Below, one piece after another: positions 26,268-34,219 of a stretch of DNA of 64,000 nt (position 1 is the stretch's first letter; every line of letters begins with the position of its first letter). The DNA is from Luteolibacter algae. Its GTDB lineage: Bacteria; Verrucomicrobiota; Verrucomicrobiia; Verrucomicrobiales; Akkermansiaceae. The stretch spans positions 399,024 through 463,023 of the forward strand of contig NZ_JBHUIT010000031.1 in assembly GCF_042683045.1 (NCBI RefSeq). Direction: 5' to 3'. The position numbers and the translations under genes are program-made. The notes under the pieces were generated by a model. That model saw only the letters and a program-made list of their open reading frames with translations. It was not told the origin of the DNA and searched no databases.

Positions 26268-27612
26268 GACGTTTTTCTCTTTCGTCCGGGGTGAAAATTT
26301 CCATCTGCCTGGCTAGCTCCGGGAACTCGGTGGCGAGCACGGACCTCGCGTTCCCGATGATGATATTTCCGCCTTCTCCGCTCATCACACGCCCTAGCAG
26401 CAGTGCTGCCCGCAGCTCGTAAAAGTCAGCGTAATGTGCGATCGCATAGCCGAGGTATGTGCCGAGCGTGGAAAATATCTTCGCCGCGCGTTTGTCACCC
26501 AGGCTCAGTGCGTTCTGGACTTCGACCAAACGGACGGAAAAGGGTGTTTTCTCCGGGAAATCGAATCCGGCGGCGGGTGCTAGCCTGGCCACCGCCTGCT
26601 GTGAAAGGTATTGGACTCCGCAGCCTGTGTCACCGGACCATTCGTCGCGGGGTGCGTCCGCACGGTAATCTATGGGCGCAAATGCGAGCTCGTTTAGCAT
26701 TGAGGTGATGTTCCCTTGTGCGGTGACATATCCCACGGCCTCGCTGGTGCCCATTGCCACTCCCAGGAGAGAATTTCTCCCGAGTGACATGGATCCTGCC
26801 AAGGCGGCCACTTCGCCATCATTGACAACCTCGAAGGGAATTCCTCTCCAGTGCTGGCTGATATCAAAAAAAATCCGGCGGACTCTGGTATCGAAGTCCG
26901 AGCTGGAAATTCCCCGGAAAAGCGAAGCCACACGGATTTCGTTCCTCACATAAACACCAGCCGAGCTGCCGCCGATTGCATCCACACGCGGCAAATGTGC
27001 TGCAGCGCGCTTCAACGAATCCTGGATGCCGCTTATGTGGTATTGAGGATCTTTCTCGAAATACGGCGTCCATACGACTTCTTCGGAAAATACGACTTTT
27101 CCATCGATGAGAGCCGCGCACTTTCGATCCGATCCACCGAGGTCGAATCCTATCCGGCAGCCGTCCAGATTCCGGCCGAGCGGAATGATCTGTTCTGTCT
27201 CATCCGGGATCTCATCGTGCCGACAGGCAATGATTTCCAGTGGCTGCAGGTATGCTTGATCACTGAAAAAACAGTAATCGAAAGCCCGCTCTCCATCCTC
27301 AGAATACATCGATTTCAGCCTGCGGGTGATGGGATCACAGCCCGCGATCCGTATTTGGAAAGCGCCGCACTGCCAGAGGAGGAACTTCAGGATACGTTCC
27401 AGATACCTTTCGTTGAGCGTTGAGTCCGGAGCCGATTCAGGAAGGATTTTTGTATGAAATGTTCTGGTGCTTCCGTCCGGTCGTGTGAGTGCAATCGCTA
27501 TAGCGACCGATGAACCGGCTCGGTGGACTTTTTCCTGATAGGCACGATTCCACAATGCCGCGGGTTCAAAACCGGGATCGAGCTCCGGCGGGATCTTCGG
27601 CCTAATTTTCAT
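26224..27612 (-). CDS. ROK-family-like sugar kinase with N-terminal extension
   Basis: A 462-residue protein. The first 150 residues are an extra domain not found in usual ROK kinases (about 300 residues). The kinase core begins at about residue 153, with the ATP phosphate loop IGFDLGGSDRKCAALI, an Asp in FEVVNDGEVAALAG as catalytic-base candidate, and GVAMGTSEAVGYV as second phosphate loop. The typical ROK zinc motif CxCGxxGC is not seen; GDTGCGVQYL is the nearest. It probably phosphorylates an amino sugar imported by the MFS protein encoded just upstream (11-base overlap). Family level is confident, substrate inferred. Confidence 0.78.
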   Translation of the reverse strand: MKIRPKIPPELDPGFEPAALWNRAYQEKVHRAGSSVAIAIALTRPDGSTRTFHTKILPESAPDSTLNERYLERILKFLLWQCGAFQIRIAGCDPITRRLKSMYSEDGERAFDYCFFSDQAYLQPLEIIACRHDEIPDETEQIIPLGRNLDGCRIGFDLGGSDRKCAALIDGKVVFSEEVVWTPYFEKDPQYHISGIQDSLKRAAAHLPRVDAIGGSSAGVYVRNEIRVASLFRGISSSDFDTRVRRIFFDISQHWRGIPFEVVNDGEVAALAGSMSLGRNSLLGVAMGTSEAVGYVTAQGNITSMLNELAFAPIDYRADAPRDEWSGDTGCGVQYLSQQAVARLAPAAGFDFPEKTPFSVRLVEVQNALSLGDKRAAKIFSTLGTYLGYAIAHYADFYELRAALLLGRVMSGEGGNIIIGNARSVLATEFPELARQMEIFTPDEREKRHGQAAAAASLPSLH

Positions 27613-28843
27613 CGAGGGATTCGGTTTTGGTATCCTTGAAGAGAGCGAGAAACAGGAGAAATATCATGCCGGCGATGATGGCGGGAGTCAGCCATACCTT
27701 TTGCCAATCGATCATCGCCTTCACGACGTCGCCGGATGCCAGGGTAGTCGTAAAATATCCGGCCACCTGCCCGGCCAGGTTTGCGCCGATGACCATGCCC
27801 ACGCCATAGGTGATAAAGGTGATGAACCCCTGGGCTTGTGCCTGGATGATCTTGGGGGCAGTCCTATCCACATAGATCTGGCCGGTGACAAAGAAAAAAT
27901 CGTAGCTGATGCCGTGCAGGAGAATGCCCGCATAATACATCCAGACAAGCGAGTCCGGGCTGCCGAATGCAAAAAGGACGTAGCGGACTGCCCATGCGAG
28001 CATGCCGATCAGCATCATTCTTTTGATGCCTAGACGGACGAAGAAAAACGGCATGATCACCATGAAGACAAACTCCGACATCTGGCCCATCGTCATTTTT
28101 CCAGCGGCGTTACTTACGCCCACGTCGTTGAGAAACATATTGGCGAAGTTATAATAAAACGCCAATGGAATGCAGATTAGCAGAGAGCCGATCACAAAAA
28201 CGGCAAAGGATCTCTGTTTCATCAGCTTCAGGGTCTCCAGCCCGAGCATATCTTTTACGGTGACTTTGTGACCCAGGGAGGTCGGGGGCGTATCGGGTAG
28301 GAACAGGGAAAAAATCCCGAGAAGAATTGATGCTCCACCGGCGACAAAAATCGGGAGGTTACCTGCTTCCACTTTCATGAATCCGATGAGTAATCCTGCG
28401 GCGATCCAGCCGACCGTTCCGAAGACACGGATGCGGGGAAATTCCTTCTCGGGGTTCGATATCTGGTTGAAAGAGATCGCGTTCACCAGCCCTAGGGTAG
28501 GATTGTAACAAATCGCATAGGCGATCAGCACCCAGAAGAGAACCGTGGAGTTAGTGATCGTGGCGGCGTAAAAAAGAATACAGCCGCCCAGCAGGTGCAT
28601 GAAGGCCATCACTTTCTGTGCAGGGAAAAACCGATCCGCAATCGTGCCGGCGATAAAAGGTGCGATGACCGCGCCCCACGACATGGTGCTGTAGGATCTG
28701 CCGATTTGTTCAGGTGTGAAGGACAGTGACTGGGATAGATAGGTGCCAAGCGTGACAAACCATGCTCCCCAGATGAAGAACTGGAGGAACATCATGATGG
28801 AGAGGCGCGTGGAAATGGATCGGTTCATTTTGGTATCGCTCAT
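27602..28843 (-). CDS. MFS transporter, nucleoside:H+ symporter (NHS) type
   Basis: A 413-residue inner-membrane protein with about 12 hydrophobic segments. The opening MMFLQFFIWGAWFVTLGTYL and SYSTMSWGAVIAPFIAGTIA, and the late GISYDFFFVTGQIYVD, are the pattern of NupG/XapB-like proteins (NHS family), which in Bacteroidetes and Verrucomicrobia often sit next to Gfo/Idh genes and seem to carry sugars rather than nucleosides. It overlaps the TIM-barrel gene by four bases (ATGA) and the kinase gene by 11. I infer uptake of the sugar product of the envelope reactions. Confidence 0.85.
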   Translation of the reverse strand: MSDTKMNRSISTRLSIMMFLQFFIWGAWFVTLGTYLSQSLSFTPEQIGRSYSTMSWGAVIAPFIAGTIADRFFPAQKVMAFMHLLGGCILFYAATITNSTVLFWVLIAYAICYNPTLGLVNAISFNQISNPEKEFPRIRVFGTVGWIAAGLLIGFMKVEAGNLPIFVAGGASILLGIFSLFLPDTPPTSLGHKVTVKDMLGLETLKLMKQRSFAVFVIGSLLICIPLAFYYNFANMFLNDVGVSNAAGKMTMGQMSEFVFMVIMPFFFVRLGIKRMMLIGMLAWAVRYVLFAFGSPDSLVWMYYAGILLHGISYDFFFVTGQIYVDRTAPKIIQAQAQGFITFITYGVGMVIGANLAGQVAGYFTTTLASGDVVKAMIDWQKVWLTPAIIAGMIFLLFLALFKDTKTESLDEN

Positions 28844-29631
28844 ACGTTGATCTTCATTTGTGCGATGGCATCGATCATGTCCTGCTCGCGGTTTTCTCCT
28901 GCTTCACGCTCGATGGCCACCGCTCCGGTGTAACCGATTTTCTCCAGCGCATGGAAGAAGGCGTCTGTGTCGATATCACCTTTTCCCCAGGGGACCTCTT
29001 CGCCCCATCGCCCGGGGACTGCGGATAGAATGGCGTCCTTGATATGGACATGCTTGATCCAGGGAGCAAGAATGTGAATGGCCTCAATGGGATCACCCTT
29101 TCCGTATAGAATCATATTGGCGGGATCGAAATTCACGGCAACTGCCGGATGATTCAAATCCGTCAAAAACTGTTTCAAATTCTCCGCGGATTCCTGACCC
29201 GTTTCCAGGAGCAGCGTCACCCCCGCAGCCCGCGCGGAATCCGCCAGTTGGCGCATTCTTTGGGAAAATATGCGATAGTCTTCCGCATCGGTATGATCAA
29301 TGAATCCTGCATGGAACGAAAGGTAGCGAACAGCGAGCTGCGCGGTTTTGCGAATCGCTTTTTCCGCAAGCAACTTGTTTTCCGGCCATTCGGAGTCCGG
29401 GATAATGCCACCGGTTTTCCTGATGGATTCCAGCGTGGAGTAATCTTCCTGTGGGAAGCCGAGCATCATGCAGCTGATCCGCCAGCCTTTTTCCGAAATG
29501 ATGCGATTGAATTGTTCCGCGGCCGATACATCGAGGTGCAACCCGCCGATGCCGGATTGATCCATCACTGTGTTGACCCGCTCCAAGTGATTCGCCAGTG
29601 ACCAGGTGCAGACGCTAATTTCCGTTATCAT
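28840..29631 (-). CDS. sugar phosphate isomerase/epimerase-like TIM barrel
   Basis: A 263-residue cytoplasmic TIM-barrel protein of the xylose-isomerase-like/AP-endonuclease-2 superfamily. Metal-ligand candidates are the Glu in TLLLETGQES, the Asp in AVNFDPANM, the His in HVHIKDA and the Glu in GAVAIERE. Members convert keto sugars, and in 3-keto-glycoside clusters similar proteins accompany Gfo/Idh genes. It overlaps both neighbours by four bases (ATGA type). The catalysed step is inferred from context only. Confidence 0.83.
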   Translation of the reverse strand: MITEISVCTWSLANHLERVNTVMDQSGIGGLHLDVSAAEQFNRIISEKGWRISCMMLGFPQEDYSTLESIRKTGGIIPDSEWPENKLLAEKAIRKTAQLAVRYLSFHAGFIDHTDAEDYRIFSQRMRQLADSARAAGVTLLLETGQESAENLKQFLTDLNHPAVAVNFDPANMILYGKGDPIEAIHILAPWIKHVHIKDAILSAVPGRWGEEVPWGKGDIDTDAFFHALEKIGYTGAVAIEREAGENREQDMIDAIAQMKINV

Positions 29632-30602
29632 GATTGTTCTGTGGTGAGCGCGATTCGCACCGATTCCGCGGCTTCTCCGGGGCTGATGACTGGGTGATGG
29701 GCTCGTCCGCTGATCAAATCCGCAAAATGGGAAACCTCGCTTTGATAAGCAGTTTTTTGCGGTAGGGATGGTTCATCGGGATCCGAATGATCGCGATAAA
29801 TCGTTAGCTTTTTCCCGTCGAAGGCAGCCAACCCTTTTTCAAAAACGACATTGAAAGACATTTGAAAACCGAAGGATTCCGGCATCAACCAGCTGGCGGT
29901 CGCGCTCACGGTAAGTTCTTCCGGGTAATCGAGCCATGTCTGGATGTGGGCTGTCGTGCCATTGGGGAAATGACTTTTTCTCGATATGGTGCTCTCTGGT
30001 TTTCCTAGTAGATACAAAACAAAATCCAGATCGTGGATATGCAGGTCCAGGGAAATTCCGCCGCTTTTGGCCGTGTCTGAGAACCAGGTTTCACCACTCC
30101 AGGATGGGGCGTAGGTCAGTCTCTGGAAATCTGCGGCAAGGATTCTTCCCAGCGCACCGGATTCCAAAGTTTCCTTCAGCCAGGCATATTCCGGCCAGAA
30201 GCGGATACACTGGGCCACCATGAGGATTTTTCCGGATGCATTGGCGGTCTCGATCATTTCCCGGCAGTCCTGATCGTTGAGAGCCATCGGTTTTTCGCAC
30301 AATACGTGCAGGCCGGCCTCGAGGCAGCGGATGGAGGTTTCTTTGTGAAGATGTGTGGGCAGAGTGATGGAGACGGCATCCAGGGATTCCCTGGCCAGCA
30401 TTTCTTCAAGATCCGTATAGATATTGATCCCGTCCAGATCCAGATCAGACGCTCCTGTCTCGATATTGCCTTGCTTGGCCTTGGTGATTTCCGGGTTCCG
30501 GACACAAACGGCGGCGATATCCGCTTGCGGCACCAGTCGCCAGGCGGACAAGTGTGTCGCTCCCATGAAGCCCATTCCTATGATGCCGATTTTCAATGTC
30601 AC
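29628..30602 (-). CDS. Gfo/Idh/MocA oxidoreductase (cytoplasmic)
   Basis: A 324-residue dehydrogenase. I start at GTG 30602 (TLKIGIIGMGFMGATH), which overlaps the stop of the upstream gene as GTGA; a longer open frame to 30695 is inside that gene. The Rossmann loop GIIGMGFMGATHLSAW is at residues 4-19, VLCEKPMAL is the conserved Lys motif, and SGGISLDLHIHDLDFVLYLL the C-terminal catalytic-His block. Without signal peptide it is cytoplasmic, so it may reduce the imported keto sugar back to a normal hexosamine. Translational coupling on both sides. Confidence 0.87.
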   Translation of the reverse strand: MTLKIGIIGMGFMGATHLSAWRLVPQADIAAVCVRNPEITKAKQGNIETGASDLDLDGINIYTDLEEMLARESLDAVSITLPTHLHKETSIRCLEAGLHVLCEKPMALNDQDCREMIETANASGKILMVAQCIRFWPEYAWLKETLESGALGRILAADFQRLTYAPSWSGETWFSDTAKSGGISLDLHIHDLDFVLYLLGKPESTISRKSHFPNGTTAHIQTWLDYPEELTVSATASWLMPESFGFQMSFNVVFEKGLAAFDGKKLTIYRDHSDPDEPSLPQKTAYQSEVSHFADLISGRAHHPVISPGEAAESVRIALTTEQS

Positions 30603-31918
30603 AGTCCTTCGATTTCCCAGCCTTCTCGGTAGGTTTTGGTGATGAATTGGTTTGCATTGTCCGAATTGGCAAAGCGTAGCTTTTCCGTCTCCCATTTCAA
30701 AGTCTCCTGTGGGAAACGGGATGCGAGGGCGCCTAACAGCACTGTCTCAGTCAGAGGGCCGCCGTAATCGTGGAAGTCTGCCAATAGCTTCACCTTCTCC
30801 CCGCAGACGGCATTTGCGAAATCGGCGTAATGATTCCGTGGCTCAAGTTCCGGGTATTCGTAATCCCTATATTTATCCAGGGGGTAAGGGACTGGCTTCT
30901 CTGTGTGAGGTTGTAAAAGAATTCCTTCTGTTCCGACAAAGATAGAGCCCTGGTCCGGCATCTGATCTCCGAACATTTCGGAAAATTCCGCGGGAGGGCG
31001 TAGCGAGCCATCCGTCCAGGTGACTTTCACCGTATCTCCCGCAGTCAGATTATTTCCCGGGAAAAGATATTCAAACGATTCATTGATCGCCCAGCTATGG
31101 GCATCCGGGCTGCCACCGATGGACTTCACCGAGAGCGGAGCGCGGACGCCCAAGGCCTGGAACATCAGACTATAAATATGGCATCCCATATCGCCGAGAG
31201 TGCCTGTGCCGAAATCCAATCTGGCACGCCAATTACCAGGATGATAGTATTTCTGGATGTAAGGACGCTCGGCAGCCACTCCCAGCCAGAGATCCCAATC
31301 AAAACCCGCCGGAACGGGATCCCGGCGATCCGGCCGCGGTTTGGAATCGCCCCAGTTTTTATGGCTGAACATGTAGACCTCTTTGATCTTTCCGATCACT
31401 CCGTCTTGAATCATCCGGGCGGCGAGGCGCTCATTGGTGCTGGAGGTCAGCTGGGTGCCCATTTGGGTCACTAATTTGTTCTCCCGGGCGGTTTCCGCCA
31501 TAAGACGGGTTTCTTTCAAGGTATGGGCGAGCGGCTTCTGCCCATATACGTGGAGACCCATCCGCATCGCGGCAAGACCGATTGGTGCATGCATGTGGTC
31601 GGGCGTCGAGACGTTCACGGAATCCAGATGCCTGTGCTCCTTGTCCAGCAGCACCCGCCAGTCCTTGTAGACACGGACATCGGGGAAGAGTTTTTCCAAT
31701 TTTCCCAAACGGTTTTCATCAACTTCGGCGACGGCGATCAGATTGACGCGGGGATTGGCCGAGAGTGCTTTGAGATCCGCGAAGGCCATCCCATCGGCAC
31801 CAAAGCTAGCGTGATTGATCCTGCCGCTTGCCGGGACACCGGCGCGGGCGATGTTGAAAAGCGGAAGGCTTGATGTCGCCAAGGAAAGATTGCGAAGAAA
31901 TTTTCGTCTGGTGTGCAT
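30599..31918 (-). CDS. Gfo/Idh/MocA oxidoreductase with Tat-type signal
   Basis: A 439-residue dehydrogenase and first of the overlapping gene run. The N-terminus MHTRRKFLRNLSLATSSLPL matches a twin-arginine signal (RRKFLR). Family landmarks are VYGQKPLAHTLKE (conserved Lys in a QKP variant rather than EKP), MGTQLTSSTNERL, and TGTLGDMGCHIYSLMF. It is a paralogue of the gene at 23162. Together with DUF1080 these exported enzymes would create and use 3-keto sugars in the envelope. The 216-base spacer upstream probably holds the operon promoter. Confidence 0.86.
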   Translation of the reverse strand: MHTRRKFLRNLSLATSSLPLFNIARAGVPASGRINHASFGADGMAFADLKALSANPRVNLIAVAEVDENRLGKLEKLFPDVRVYKDWRVLLDKEHRHLDSVNVSTPDHMHAPIGLAAMRMGLHVYGQKPLAHTLKETRLMAETARENKLVTQMGTQLTSSTNERLAARMIQDGVIGKIKEVYMFSHKNWGDSKPRPDRRDPVPAGFDWDLWLGVAAERPYIQKYYHPGNWRARLDFGTGTLGDMGCHIYSLMFQALGVRAPLSVKSIGGSPDAHSWAINESFEYLFPGNNLTAGDTVKVTWTDGSLRPPAEFSEMFGDQMPDQGSIFVGTEGILLQPHTEKPVPYPLDKYRDYEYPELEPRNHYADFANAVCGEKVKLLADFHDYGGPLTETVLLGALASRFPQETLKWETEKLRFANSDNANQFITKTYREGWEIEGL

Positions 31919-32134
31919 GGTATGGGTGTTTTTCCGAGGAAAGGCCGATATGCGGTGGGTCCGTCAGGCACCGAGGTCAGTCCGACTGTGTAGTTTTCCG
32001 CCAGCGGTTTCCCGGGTGTAATAATGGGTTTCGGATAGTTTCTTTACAGTAGCTCAACATATCGTGGATTGCGGGTCTTGGATAAATTCTGCATCTGTGT
32101 GTAATTTTCCGTTCGGTGGCACGGAGGAACCGGG

Positions 32135-33262
32135 TTAAACCCGTAGAAAAATTTTCTTCCGGTAGAGCGCGTAAAGGATCAACCACTCGATGATGACGAG
32201 GCCGGCGCTGAGGATAAAATTCCGCATGTCAGGATTTTCGAAGTGGCTGGCCAATCCTTCGAAAAAGAAATCCCGGCTGGCATGAAACGGAAAATACCAC
32301 TGTGCGGCATAGATGGTAATCGCATTCATACCTATCGGAAGAAAGACCCAGCCGAGCCACTTCATCTTCCACACATCGATGAGCGTGTAAAACAGCCCGA
32401 GCAGTAGCAGGGACCAGCCCGCGGACCATACGATATAGGATGGAGACCAGAGGACTTTGATGATGGGAAAAGAGAAGCTCCAGAGCCAGCCGACCAGCAG
32501 GCAGAACAGGCCGGCTGCAAATAGCTCGATGCCGCATCGTAAGCGGGGGATTTGATAGGATTTTATCCGTTCGCCGACGAGTCCGCCCAGCAGGCCCAGC
32601 GCACCGGCTGGAAAGATCCGGATAGAGCCTTCCGGATCGCTGGTGGTTCCAAGCAGTTTGGTCTGGATCAAGTTTCGATCCATCCATGCCGCGAGATTGT
32701 TGCCCCACGTCATAGTGTCTCCTTTTCCAGGGTAGGGGATATATTGCATCGCGAGGTGATAGGTCACGAGTATGCCGAAGAATATACCGATCCTATATTT
32801 CCAGCTCCTGATATGCAGGTTAATGCTGGCGCCGATCCCATATGCCATACCGATAATCCAGAGGACCTGATAGAAGCGGATCTCCTCCCATCTGAAACGG
32901 AAGGCTGTAAAACTAACCCCGATCAGGACGATAATCGCGGTGCGCCTTATAATCTGAAGTTGCAATGTCCGGCTAGGCACGCCCTTGGATTTTTTTGCCA
33001 GGATCGAGTAGGGCACAGTGACTCCCGACATAAACACAAACAACGGGAAGATGAGATCGGTGAAATGGTATTGATCCCATTTTCCATGGGTCATTTGTTT
33101 TGCAAATTCCTCCACCCAGTTCTCCGGAAAGCCCAGGATTTTAATCAATGCGACCATCATTCCCGAGCCACCGATGATCCAGAACATATCGAATCCGCGC
33201 AATGCGTCCAATGATGTCAAACGGACTTTCTCATCTGGAGCAGGTGGAACTTGATGCGGCAT
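32135..33262 (-). CDS. NagX-like membrane acyltransferase (DUF5009/HGSNAT type)
   Basis: A 375-residue membrane protein with about 10-11 helices, resembling heparan-alpha-glucosaminide N-acetyltransferase and the bacterial NagX/DUF5009 group. The characteristic opening SLDALRGFDMFWIIGGSGMM, the conserved HFTDLIFPLFVFMSGVTVPYS with the active-site His, and FLPIGMNAITIYAAQW near the end are visible. In other bacteria NagX genes sit in GlcNAc regulons and are thought to acetylate glucosamine at the membrane. Start ATG 33262. It lies upstream of the overlapping operon with the same direction and next to an AraC regulator. Confidence 0.86.
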   Translation of the reverse strand: MPHQVPPAPDEKVRLTSLDALRGFDMFWIIGGSGMMVALIKILGFPENWVEEFAKQMTHGKWDQYHFTDLIFPLFVFMSGVTVPYSILAKKSKGVPSRTLQLQIIRRTAIIVLIGVSFTAFRFRWEEIRFYQVLWIIGMAYGIGASINLHIRSWKYRIGIFFGILVTYHLAMQYIPYPGKGDTMTWGNNLAAWMDRNLIQTKLLGTTSDPEGSIRIFPAGALGLLGGLVGERIKSYQIPRLRCGIELFAAGLFCLLVGWLWSFSFPIIKVLWSPSYIVWSAGWSLLLLGLFYTLIDVWKMKWLGWVFLPIGMNAITIYAAQWYFPFHASRDFFFEGLASHFENPDMRNFILSAGLVIIEWLILYALYRKKIFLRV

Positions 33263-33346
33263 ATGACATGCTGGACTGCTGACGGAGCCGCGGTCTTGTA
33301 GAATGCTGACGCGTTTGTGTATTTGCCGCAGGAGTATGGAAAAAAA

Positions 33347-34102
33347 TCAGCCCTTGGGCTTACGGTATTCTCCAGGGGAAACGCCCAGTTCCTTTTTGAA
33401 AGAACGGGAAAAGTGGCTGTGATCGTAGAATCCCGTTTCGTGGGCAATCGAAGTGATTGTGTGGTGAGTAGATCGCAAAAGGTGGGATGCAGCTTGGATC
33501 CGCACATTCATGAGATGCTGTTTGGGGGAAATTCCGAAGATTTTTTTGAAGTTCCTCTCGAACTGGCCGACGGATAGATGGGCCAGCGCGGCGAGATCCT
33601 CGACACGGATTTGCGCGGCGTAGTTAATGCGGATGTATTCCAATACATCGTTCATCTCAGCATACGGGCGCACCTTTTCGCTATCGTCTTCCATGTTCCT
33701 GGCGATGCAGGCGAGGCCGATGATCTTCTTATTCTGCCCATATAGAGGCAGCTTTGTGGTGATGAACCAGTTGATCGCATTCTTGGGATCCGGTGCGAGC
33801 TCCACACGATCGATAATCGGCACCCCGGTCTCATAAACCTGCCGATCGTCTCTGGTGTAGCCTTCCGCCTGCTCGGAAGGGAAAAGGTCGTAATCGCTTT
33901 TCCCGATCATGTCTTTTTCGGATTCCTGGCCGCATAGCTGTGCGGCCAGCTGGTTGGCCATCATCACCTGGCCATCCTTGCACTTCGCTACGAAATAGAC
34001 TCCCGGGAGATAGTTGAAGAGCTGCTGGAGCTGTGCGCCATGAAGTGCCTCGCGGAACTGTTCCTGCTTCTTGATCCATTCGGCATCCTCTTGATCGGTC
34101 AT
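33347..34102 (-). CDS. AraC-family regulator with PAS domain
   Basis: A 251-residue transcription factor. Residues about 25-140 form a PAS-type sensor domain (LPGVYFVAKCKDGQVMMANQ, DYDLFPSEQAEGYTRDD), and 150-250 an AraC-type double helix-turn-helix (EDLAALAHLSVGQFERNFKK, then TSIAHETGFYDHSHFSRSFK). It is divergent from the first sulfatase gene and upstream of the NagX-like gene in the same direction, so it may control both. The ligand is unknown; the PAS domain may bind a sugar-derived or redox signal. Such PAS-AraC regulators are common in Verrucomicrobia. Confidence 0.87.
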   Translation of the reverse strand: MTDQEDAEWIKKQEQFREALHGAQLQQLFNYLPGVYFVAKCKDGQVMMANQLAAQLCGQESEKDMIGKSDYDLFPSEQAEGYTRDDRQVYETGVPIIDRVELAPDPKNAINWFITTKLPLYGQNKKIIGLACIARNMEDDSEKVRPYAEMNDVLEYIRINYAAQIRVEDLAALAHLSVGQFERNFKKIFGISPKQHLMNVRIQAASHLLRSTHHTITSIAHETGFYDHSHFSRSFKKELGVSPGEYRKPKG

Positions 34103-34219
34103 TTGTTCACAATAGCCTACTCACCTGCCAGCACATGTCTTTCGGGAAAAATAACCCGATGTTGTCCTAATATTCGATCGCTCTTCGAACGGATATTCTG
34201 AAACCCAACCCGACCCTTT

